From positions 69,056,573 through 69,120,572 of the forward strand of contig CM034305.1 in assembly GCA_019925795.1 (NCBI GenBank): a stretch of 64,000 bases of DNA, given 5' to 3'. This DNA comes from Dendrobium chrysotoxum. Its lineage: Eukaryota > Streptophyta > Magnoliopsida > Asparagales > Orchidaceae. Positions within the stretch are counted from its first letter, which is position 1, and every line of letters starts with the position of its first letter. Made by a program: the position numbers and the translations under genes. This document shows positions 1 through 11,000 of this stretch, piece by piece. Under the pieces are notes generated by a model that was not told the origin of the DNA, searched no databases, and saw only the letters and a program-made list of their open reading frames with translations.

Positions 1-546
1 TGTTTGAATTTCTGGATTTGAACTGGGTTTTGGGTTTAAATGCTTGAATTTGAATTATCCAAATCATTGATAATCATTTGAATGATTATAAATGATTGGA
101 TAGGATTGATACTGGATTGGATTGGTCTAGGGTCTAAGTAGATCCTAGGCTCTTGATTGGTCCTAGTAACCTCATATAAAAATGAGATCAACAATATACT
201 TATGCTTTACTCCTTTTAGGAAGGTAATGATATATTAAATTAGAAAGCCTAAGGACTAAAACAACTAATTAAAATGAAAGGGATCAATGCAACATATCTA
301 CCCTAGTTTTGGAAGATTTGTAGCATTATAACTATTAGCATAGGACTTGCCAATCAATGACTTCAGATACTTAAAAGTTATTTAGCATTATATTCTTTAA
401 AACTTAAAGTCAAACAACTTGAATTATCTAAAAAACCCTTAAAATAAATTTTAAATAGTCATTAGGTGTAAGATTGTTCCTATGGCAGCCTATATGCTAT
501 GACTCCCTAAAAGTATAAGCTCATTTTTATTGCATCCTATATGCTC
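1..546. other. AT-rich non-coding DNA
   Basis: I see no open frame, RNA gene or recognisable element end here. The composition is AT-rich and resembles other decayed repeat sequence in the window. It lies upstream of the host gene. Confidence 0.5.
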
Positions 547-980
547 CATTGATGCCCGCTAGTGGTAGATCAAGCCTCTTATGACATTACCCTAGCTTAA
601 ATCGATCCTTTATGATTAGGAGTAATTCTCCAATATAGACTTCTATTTCAAATGGTCATCTGATCCCCTAAGATTAGATGTAGGTCCCCAACAAGGGCTT
701 CCTTTCTTATGATCATCTACTATTGGTGGAGCAAGCACCTCGTAGAACCATCTAACTATCATTGAAACCTACTAGTGGTGTAGAAATCCTCTCTAACACT
801 ATCCTAATTTATAAATTGATCCTCTATGGTTAGGTCATAGCCAATATTGGATTCCTTTTCATATGATCATCTGGTCCTCTAAGATTAGTTGTATGTCTCT
901 AATACAGGCTTCCTTTTCTTATGAACATTTGCTTGTGGAGGAGCAAGTCCCTCGTCGCACCATCCTAATATCATTAATAT
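547..980. repeat. tandem duplication, period about 220 bp
   Basis: Two diverged direct copies lie side by side, about 547-761 and 762-980. Shared landmarks in the same order are CTAGTGGT, a CTATGATTAGG-like string, GATCATCTG/GGTCATCTG, CCTAAGATTAG, a CAGGCTTCCTTT-like string, GGAGCAAG and CCTCGT. The copies differ by many substitutions and small indels, so the duplication is old. It has no coding capacity. Confidence 0.6.
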
Positions 981-1433
981 GTACTCCATAATTATGAAAA
1001 AATTGAAAAAAATAAAAAAATTCATACGAGGAAATATGAAAAAAAGAAGATGAGTGCATTCAAAAAATGGTATATGTTCATGCTCAAATTCAAAAGCATC
1101 CTAATACTTAAATTAAATAGAATTAGGGAAGTAAACTAATACATATGATCATGTATTAATGAATTTCCAATTTAATTATAAACACAACTAATTCCTAAAA
1201 AAATATATTATTCATTTCTAAAATTAGAAGTTAATCTTACACATACACTCGTAGTGGATAGGTTCAATACAAGCAATAGTAAGGGTGACTAATTAGCATA
1301 ATTGTTATGACCTTATAACTTTAATCATTTCAAATTACTTCTAGACTACAATTTATTACCTTACATTTTAGTAATTTTAAATTATCAATTTTTATGTTGG
1401 TTATTAAGTTAATCAATAGGTTATTTCACTATT

Positions 1434-2640
1434 GCTTGAGGACAAGTAAGAGTATAAGCTGGGAAAATTTATGAACTGTAAATATTGTACTGTTTATTAT
1501 GTTTAAATTAAATAAAAATATGTTATTTTAGTTTTATTTGTCCAGAAAATGTTTAGGAAAATGCAAAAATACATAAGTCTTGAAAAAACATCACAGCGCC
1601 CATAACTTTAGAGTCGCAGTGTGTCTATTTACAACACCTCGGTGCCTATTTTTAACATTGCAGCACTTGTTTCTAAAAAATTTTAGGAAATGTTAGCACC
1701 CCGACAAAGCCAAGGTTTGCATCGTAATGCTTACCAGTGCTGTTGTGCTAGAAATTAGCACTACAACACTGAAGCCTTATGAGTGCTAGAGTGCTGATTT
1801 TCACGTCGTAGCCCCAAATTATGCTTTTAAGTGCCGTAGTGCTCAAATTTTGTAGCACAGCAGTGGAGCAGTTGTCAAAACGAAGAGCTATGCCAACTCA
1901 GCCAAAAGACGCACCAATTTAGCCATTGATCGTGCCAGATCAGCCCAATACCGCAGTAGAGCAAACATTACCATACTGTGGTGCAAATTTATTTTATGCT
2001 GCCGCGGGGAAACCTTGTCGTGTGTTGCGGCAACTGAGTCCATTTCTACACTTGTATAAATAGTTATTTAGTATTTTGTTTGAGGAGTTTTAATCATTTC
2101 AGTAGGGGTTCTATCATTTCAATGTAGTGTCTTCCTCTAGTTCCCTCTTAGAGTAAAGTCTAAGAGAGACTAGGGAAGAGTAAGATACTTTCATTTGGAA
2201 TATCTTAGCCCAAGCCCCCATCAAATTTGCTCAACTACAGTGATTATATCTTCTTAAGATTCTAAGACTCCACCATATGTCTATGCATGGAATAATCTTG
2301 ATTTAAATCCCCTAATAATTCTATTGTTCCTCTATCGAGGATCACATTATGTGCAAAGTTTATGCAAGAACTATAAATAAACTAAATTAAGCATGAAGGA
2401 TTTGAACACAACATTAAAAAATTCATGTAATTCAAATATAATATTTAAGCAAGCATGATTTTTAATGTATCATAAGCCCAAATATATGATTTAGCCAGCC
2501 ATAAAAAGTAAAATAAATAAAATACCATTCATTTTAAACAAAAGAGAAGTTTAAGAGGTAAATTAAGGAAAGAAAGTACAAGAAAGCTCTTTACAAAAAA
2601 CTTACGGACTCTCCTTCCCTTGGAATTGACTTTTTTGGCT
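1434..2640 (+). mobile_element. old gypsy element: 3' internal end plus LTR remnant
   Basis: At 1434-1475 the text GCTTGAGGACAAGTAAGAG followed by a G-rich run resembles the conserved stretch just before the 3' LTR in Athila/Tat-type gypsy elements. What follows would be LTR. It holds scattered short GCAGTGCT-like motifs (1600-2010), a TATA-like TATAAATAG at about 2054 and a CT-rich segment. I found no partner LTR, target duplication or coding remnant, so the right boundary is a guess. It could instead be another LTR class. Confidence 0.35.
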
Positions 2641-4150
2641 TGTTCTCCATCTTTCTACGCTCTAACATTGAGGATGAGCATAACATTGCGACAGTCTATA
2701 TGTGGTGCTGTGACACTCCTTCAATTATGAAATAATTTTGCTTCTTTACTACATAAAAATTTAGGTTTAAATAATTTTTTTATGAAAATAAGAATAATTT
2801 GGATGATACATTTTTTTTACTTATCAAATACAAGTTACTCAAAATACTCGTGTGACACTACACGTTAACTTAGTACACGTCGTCTTCTGATTGGCCATAT
2901 GAGGGTGAAGTTGATGATCATGCTATCTATCTGTAATTAGGTAAGCTCAATTAGGGTGAGTAGGCGTAGGGTGAGTCGGTGGAAGAGTTCAAGAGGAGGT
3001 GGACCCATAGTTGACAAATCATCTTACTGGGTCCACGATTGATGTAGGAGGCTCGAGATCGCCTTGTCATGAATGGAGAGCAAAAATATTTGTTGGAATT
3101 AAGAGTTTCTAATCCTAACAATAGTAGTCACAAAGTGGAGAGTGAGATCTCTAGGTAGGAATTTTCCTATAGTTGATTCTATCGAGCTTGTGGGAAGGAA
3201 CATATTAAGATGAGTGGAGATCTTTTTGACGAATGAGGAACTTCTTGGTCGCCTTGCATAGGGAGAGCTCCCTGGCGAATGTGGGCGAGTGAGGCCTATC
3301 GTTCTTTTGGGTAAGCTCCTCTATTGGTCCCAAGTGAGTCCATTGAGAGATTTGTTCCAAAGAGGGAATACCCTTGTCATAACAAAATTCTACCAGTCAG
3401 AACACTTGTGAAGGCAATTATGGGTATACACTATATATGTGATCTTTAAGAGCTCATTTTATAATGATATAGCTATTATGATTATGCTCAACATATTACT
3501 ATAAAAATATTACGATTAGTTCAATATAATACACGATTTCTTCTTAAAATTTTATCCTCTTGTGTTTACCTTAGTATTATATCCATTGTAATTGCTTTGT
3601 GCTATATTTTTTAAATAGTTTAAACTTTGTTCAAATATCATACAAATCTTATTAGAACATGTAATATATTTATCTAATAACATTTTCTTATAATTTCCTT
3701 TTCAAATCTTATTCGAATCATATTCAAACTTTGATTGTATTTTTTTTCCCGATTAAGGTTTGAATAATATTTGATAATAAATTAATATTTTAAGCTCAGA
3801 TCTCAACATTGGTGGAATTTTATCGATGTTTGTTTGAATGCTGATTAAATTAATTTTAATCGTGGTAGATATAAAAAATTTGAAAATAGTATACAATGGG
3901 TTTGATATTCTATTAGGCTATGAACAATTTGATCATGGGTCAAAATTTTTATCTTATATGGTTTCAACTTAGATTTAATTTTATTTAAATAGTATTCGAA
4001 TGTTATTCTAATTAATTTTGATTGTCGGTACTTAAAAATTAAAGGTATTATGATTTGAACAAAAAAAATTAAATTTATTTATCCAAAAATAAAATAGGAA
4101 GCATATTTTTAAATTTTCAAAAGGACATTTAAAATTGAAATTTTTAATAA
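2641..4150. other. upstream intergenic DNA
   Basis: No open frame of note and no identifiable element ends. The last few hundred bases before 4150 are very AT-rich and would include the promoter of the dehydrogenase gene if the 5' exon at 4151-4333 is real. I could not fix a TATA box because TA-rich strings are everywhere. Confidence 0.4.
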
Positions 4151-4333
4151 AGTAAGAGTTTCTCTCAAAAATACATTTCAATTAAGAACCCTCGTTGTTC
4201 ACGAGCTTCACCAGTGGAGTCCCATAAAACGTCGGGTAGATGTTCTTCTGTTGATGATCGCAGCCCTCCGCAAATCTATGCAACAAGGAGGCCCCTGCGG
4301 GGCTCTCAGCCGTTCTTCCTGAAGGCTTCTATG
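4151..4333 (+). other. candidate 5' UTR exon of the dehydrogenase gene
   Basis: This stretch is clearly richer in GC than its surroundings and ends in TCTATGCAG followed by GTGATT, a good splice donor at 4334. An open frame crosses it without an upstream ATG. Joining it to the acceptor at 4911 meets a stop in that frame (TGA at 4930). In the dehydrogenase frame a TGA at 4914-4916 lies just before the first ATG. The segment is therefore more likely untranslated leader than coding exon. A short ATG frame of about 17 codons inside it (from about 4254) could act as an upstream ORF. There is no transcript evidence. Confidence 0.3.
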
Positions 4334-4680
4334 CAGGTGATTTCCCTCTACATATTGCTTTTCCGCGCTGCTACTACTCCGTCTTACCACATTCGATTCT
4401 CTTAACTTGACTCTCGTCTGTTATCTATTAATGGAATTCTCCTTTGCTTGTTGTTAGCACTTGCACGTAGCTTTTCACTAGCTAGCTGGTTTTCAAATTG
4501 ACACTTTTGTTAAAGAGTGGATGGGATAAACATAATGAGCTGTGAAGGCTGTTTCAACAGACCTTAAGAAAAGGAAAGTAGTGCTATTGGATCCTATCCT
4601 AATCAAAGAGGCTGGGATGACTCTCATCCCCCTAGATTTTAGAAAAGCCTAATATGAAAATTTATTCTTCAATTCCTGTG

Positions 4681-4683
<3 letters not shown>

Positions 4684-4763
<80 letters not shown>
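4684..4763. repeat. (AT)n microsatellite
   Basis: About 39 uninterrupted AT dinucleotides make up a perfect microsatellite of roughly 78 bp. It lies between the candidate leader exon and coding exon 1, so probably in the first intron. A run this long and pure is expected to be highly length-polymorphic and to form cruciforms. Confidence 0.95.
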
Positions 4764-4768
<5 letters not shown>

Positions 4769-4928
4769 AATTTTTGCCTTTCTAAATTTGGAGTAAACCC
4801 TTTTGGTCACTTTCAATTAAAATTCTAGTTCTGCCACTGCTCAAATCCTATTATATTTGGGTAAATTTTTGAAGTGCTTATCAGTAGATGTTTCATCTTT
4901 CTGACTTACAGAGTGATTGCAATTTCCA

Positions 4929-5063
4929 ATGAAATTGCTTGACACCGAGGAATTGATGGATACTGTTAATAAACATGTGACGCGTGTACTATTTTGTGGA
5001 TTTGATTTCTCATCTTCTCAGAAATACACACGGGAATATCTACAAAATCATCCATACATTCAG
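4929..5063 (+). CDS. dehydrogenase coding exon 1 (residues 1-45)
   Basis: The exon begins at an acceptor TTACAG ending at 4911 and stops at CATTCAG|GTGATT (donor at 5064). The ATG at 4929 opens MKLLDTEELM and leads into VTRVLFCGFDF and YTREYLQNHPYIQ. These match the N-terminal strand and helix of this plant family. The exon is 45 whole codons, phase 0. Confidence 0.8.
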
Positions 5064-8000
5064 GTGATTTTCTTTTTTGATGTTGCTGTTATGTATCCAT
5101 CTTTCATGCAAGTGTACTTTTTTTAATTTTTTTTCTGTTGTTATTTAAAATATTGTCTTCCAATTCTTCCTTTGTGTTTGTTGGTCAAGAGAACTTCTTG
5201 GATCAAGAGCTATGTAAGGCCGATTTAAAGGAAAAGTAGCAGAACTAATCTAAAGGTATTAAATATAATTAAAACTTGAAATCACTAAACTTCCATTTGG
5301 AATATGATCAAACTGAAAATCTAACTATGTTCAAGTTTGACTTGACTTGCTAAAATATAGTTAGAGTCGACTAGACATATTATTGAGTTTGAGTTAACCT
5401 TTATTATGACCGGCTTTTAAACATGCTTAAGCTTGTTTATTAATTTTCTTATTAAATTTTAGTTATAATTGAACTTTTATCTAGCTGATCTAAATTTATG
5501 TGAGATGCTAATTATTAAACATATGATCTCTTTATTGATTATAACTGTATTCATATTTATTCTTCAAAATTGATCTTTTCCAAGATTGAAAGCTTAATGA
5601 AACAGCTATATTGAAATTAAATTGAATCTTCTAACTATTTTCTCAACATTAACATCTCTTTTTGAATTGCTTATGATGGAAGAAAATTGATAAACTAAAA
5701 ATGGAATAAGTAATTAAATAGAACATTTAATTATCATAAAATGAGTATTATATTAATTTTATCATGAATCATATGTTAAATAATAGATAATCTTGTTATG
5801 TACATAAATAAACAATCTTGCCAATGGTCGAACTTGTTCATTGATAGTCAATCTTTCAACATTTTGCTTGAACTTGTTCATTAATTTAAAACAGATGGAC
5901 ATAATAATTATCCTTATCCCAACTGTTAGGGTCCAAAAATAAATATAAACAAGATTTAAATAAATGAGTATTGAGTTGTTTATATAGGCACTAGTTTAGC
6001 AGCTATCCATTGCTATATAGTTATTCATGTTAATTAAGATAAAGAAAATTATTAGCAATATTATTTTTATAGTCAAAGCATGATAATGACAGTGGATGTT
6101 TCAATGATAATTGAATTTTAGTAAGAAAATTGGTTGTATTTTTTATCTTGTTATCCTCTTCATCACAATAGGCTGACTATTTGATGGCACACATGGTGTT
6201 TAGTTATCGATTTGAAATAAAATTTTATTAGTTAAGCTTATGTGATTGTTTGTATTTTATGTTAGTCTCTCCTCAGTTATCTTTTAATTAATAATTACTG
6301 GTTAAAGTGCTATTCATCATCTAAAATTTGCTTAGTATTTCCTTAAATTTTTGGGGGTAATTTTATCATTTTTGAATATGGTCTATCTCATTGAAGTGCC
6401 TAGGGTCATACAATTCAAGAGATAATCATGCATAAACACCTCAAAACTTCATCCAACCACATTTCTTGCCTTTAAGCCAATTTTAGCATGAATGGTCAAG
6501 TCAATTCGTTGAACCTCTAGTGGTTATTTATTAACTCCTCTAAACCACCAACAAACATGTCACCCTTAAGACCTTTTCCATTAAGGTCTAGGTCCCCAGA
6601 CCTCATCATTGAAGGGCTAGCATCCTTTGACATATTAGTACCCTTTTCTATTCGAGATATATAATAAGAGGAAAACTCATGATTGCTAATTAGAACCATT
6701 GGACAGTATAACCCGCAACCCTCAGTCATTAATAAATTGAGTTCTTAAGGCCGATCCTAGAATTTTGAATAATTGGACCTAGATTAAGCTAGCCATCCAC
6801 CCCATCTATTCCACGCAAATGTAATCCTAATCTATTGTCACTAATTCAATGTACAATTGATGTTCTTAATTGAGAATGTTTTCAATTATTAGGGATGAGA
6901 TATAATTAATTATGAAGTTTGCATCTATGGGAAGCCTTGATCTCCCATATCTAAAATAAAGCTTAGTCAGCCTTATTAATTGATTTGATACAACTCGAGG
7001 GGCATTGAAAAGAGAATTGGCTGACACATCGAGTAGATAATTCTAGGTCTTAAAGAATAAGAGTTACTTCTGATTTTTGTTTAGAGATAAGAAACTTTTC
7101 TTCATTCAAGAGAATAGAAGTACCATCTACAAAGGGATGAAGAAATATCCCTCTTACTTGAGGTCCCTTTCTCTTTAGTCTCTCTTTATACTCTCTTCAA
7201 TGCTTTTTTTTCTCTTGCTATCTAGCCTACTTATGACTCCTTTATATATGAGGATAATGTCGGTTTCGAAAAGGTAGTAAAGTCTATCACTTGAAATCAA
7301 AGATTTAATGGAGTTAATTATGAAAATGCAGCATTAACTCGGAAAGCTAGCATCATCTTGGCACTTGAGCTACTCTACAACAAATCATTCGGCCAAAGGA
7401 CTTTGCAAATTCAACAAATGAGCTTTGCCAAGAATCTTGACTCTTTTTAGCCTTTACCAAGTCTTATCATCTTCATGGAACTTCCCAACAGTAACCCAAA
7501 CCTCATGGGAAATATCCTGGCCATCTTTCTTCGCATTCTTTTGGCAAGTCTTTTGATCTATCTACCAAGTTATATTGATCTACTCAAAGCCCAACTTAAT
7601 TAAACCATGCGACTGAACGAAAAAAAAAAATAATTTAGTCAAATTACAAAATAAGATGATTTACCACGATGTATGAAGACCTCCAGATTTTCAAATATTC
7701 TTTTAGAGTTTGTATATGGTGTTCAAGAGGAACTAGGTCATGAGCAGTCTATAAATATTGCTGCATATAGGGTAGTTCTTCTTCTACAACTCTCAATTAG
7801 GGATGTATTTGATACGCCTTGGTATCAAAAACAGCTAACGAACAAGAGAAATTCAACACAAAACAGGTTTTTTTATTCCTAGGAAACCAAATAACAAAAG
7901 CAAGATACAATGGTACTCTTTCAAGAGGAGGACCTTCTCTACCAAATCCTAGACGCCACTAGGATCCCTCACACAAAGAAAACTACAACACTCAAAACAA

Positions 8001-11000
8001 AATATGCATAAACCTAAAATAAACCCTACTATGGACTTAAATAAGCTTCCTCCCTCCCTCCAAAACCAAACTCCTTCCTAATATGTTTCCCTCCTTAATA
8101 TGAAAAATAATTCAATTAGGAAAGGTTTCAATGAGGAAAGAAAATAAATTATGAAAGGATTTCCTAATTGATTTTCTTCTAATATAATTTAAGAAACCTT
8201 CCTAAACAATTAAATATTTCTTAAATAGTATAAATATAATTTAGGAAACCTTCATAAATAATATAAACATCCTAAACATTCCCTTGATTAGGAAACTTCT
8301 AAATATCTTTCTCTGGGCCCCACAATGTGGCCCCCCTGGCATATCAATGCTCCCCTCCCAAAGAGCCACCATGTCCTCAAGGTATAAAGAAGGGAATTGT
8401 CTCATGATCATCTGTTTTAACAACAAAATCTGCTTTTTGCAAGAACCACTTAGCACATGATCAAGTTCTATATCCTTCATTACCTACTCATGCTTCACTC
8501 TAGAGAATATCCCATCTTTCAACAGTTTAACATCTTTACCAATGCCTTCACTTTTTATCCACTTTCTTTAGTCATCCTTGTCATCAATTATATATTTTCA
8601 CTCAAAGCCAGAAAAGGTTATAAAGAAATGGCACAAAAACCCAGATGACAGCAAGGAACCACATGGATGTAGTGAGAAACATAAAGGTTGTTGAATAAAT
8701 AGTTGTAGATCCATAGATCTGATAAACAATTAGTTGCAGTATAAGTTCTAGATCCTTTGTAAAATGACTACTAGAGTACATCTTATAGTTCTTTACAAAT
8801 TTTACATGTCGCCCAACGAATCCTCATCCTGCTCTATATTTTGCTCTGCCTTGTAGGATTGTTCGTCAAAAGTAATAGAATTTTGTTCCAAGCAAGAATG
8901 TAAAGAACACGAAGTACAATTGAAGTTGTATGATGATTATGTCGCCCAATGCAGTTTTGAATCCCCTTTTAGCCCAATCTCAATAACCATGGGTAAGGCC
9001 ATCAACAGACCAAGCTGGACAGCAGATTGAGATGCCATAACAACCTTCAGAGGATTATTTCCTCTCATCAGTGCTTGCTTCATAATGGCAGACTCAAGCC
9101 TACTTAATGACAGGTAAGGCTTGACATAGAGGAAAATGTGGATTATGATAATAACCATCATTGAGCTGCCATAGAACCCTACAGTTGTGAAGTAGTAAGA
9201 AAGCATGCAGAAGAAGTCAAATTGGTGGCCCAAGTGATAGATATCTCTCCTAAGTGTTTGTTCTCCATTGCTACAGGCAACCTTTACTTCAAACAGGGAG
9301 ATTTGATTTAGTCCAACATCACGACCCTTCCCAACTAGAATATACTTATGGTGGGTGATATTTCGTGCCTTAATGTCGAGTTGAATCCTGCAAAGGTATT
9401 CTCACTTAGGTTGATTCTACGAGAAGCCTTGCTTATGTCACCTCTAATGATGTGAAAAATTCTTTCAAATACATCTGGATGCTTGTATTGGAAGCATACC
9501 TTAAGTGGAGTAGCCAAAACCCTTTGTCCAATTGTCACAAAACTTATTTCTTGGCTTGACATGAACCATCCCAAAGATGAAATACTTCCTGTAAAAATGT
9601 GCCCACGTACACCAAGAATGGTTGATGGGCACAATCCATGGTCTTCATTAAATTCCTCAAAAAGATTCCTCATTTTCAAAGCCTCTTCCCAATAGTTATT
9701 CCGGTTCATATCAATTGCCTGAAGAGCCTTCCCTATGGTAAAGACGACTGCATGGTTTTGATTTTCTGGCTCACATTCACCAATCTGTGCTGCTCTAGGT
9801 AATTTGATGCAATAGATTTCATGATCAGCACCATCAACGTGGCTTTGCGAGTTTATTTCTTTGCCCTCTTCATTCACATCTTTTTCTTTGACAATTTGTT
9901 TATCCTCGGAAGAAGCTTGTGTATCACTTATTGAACTCTCACTCTTCTTCTCCTTAATTATTCGCATTTAACCTTTTCACCTTGAGATCTCCACCACCCC
10001 AACAGCTTCTTCCTCAACCAGTGTAGTGATTGTCGTGATCTCTCCATATTTCTCTCATGCATCGAGGGTGGAACTCCCACCTTTCTTCCATCCGCCTCAC
10101 ATGACCCAATCCTCATGGCTCAGCCCGTCCTCCGAACTTCCACTCTTCTTGCCCAAAAAGCCTCCCATAGTAGTCGACCACTCCACCACCTGCATAATAA
10201 AACTCCCTTTCTATTGTCCCCCCATCAAAAAACTCTATTTCCCCCCTTCTCGGAGCCCTACGAGGTGGCTCTTGATGAAAGGAGCTCTTTTCGTCAAACT
10301 CTTCCCATCCAATCTCTTTCCCTTTAGATTTGGCCAAGGGAATCCCGACCAAATCTTGATTAGGGTTAGCAATTGGAATTGTCAATGGGGTTTTAGATTG
10401 CATCTCCATGAGTTTTCTCATCTCCTACAAACTTTTCTTTTCCTTTGGTTCACAGTCCTAGGAATCGCTGGTGAAGCTTTCAACTGTATCTCAATTATTT
10501 TCTTTATCATATCTTCCAAATTCACAAACCTTCCTTCCAACGCTGAAATACATTCATTCATCGATCCCACATCTGCTTGTAGTTGCCCTACTTCCCCTTC
10601 CAACTTTTCTTCCAACGTCTCAATTCTTTTTCTAGCAATTCGTACTCGGATCAAGGCTTTAATAGCAAAAATCAACAACTTTAATGCGAATCTGGCCTCC
10701 AAGCAGCAAATTTCAGCAAACAGAGAGGAAAACTCTGCAGAAATCAGCGAGAAAATATGATATTTCAGTCCAGGAGACCGCTCTGATACCAATTTGATGC
10801 GCCTTAGTATCAAAAACAGCTAACGAACAAGAGAAATTCAACATAGAACATTTTTTTTTTTTGCTAGGAAACCAAATAACAAAAGCAAGATACAATGGTC
10901 CTCTTTCGAGAGGAGGACCTTCTCTACCAAACCCTAGATGCCGCTAGGATCCCTAACACAAGGAAAACTACAACAGTCAAAACAAAATCTGCATAAACCT

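Noticed and set aside
10026..10760. 244-codon + strand ORF
   Set aside because: It lies antisense to the gag-like region of the minus-strand element and shows no protein family.
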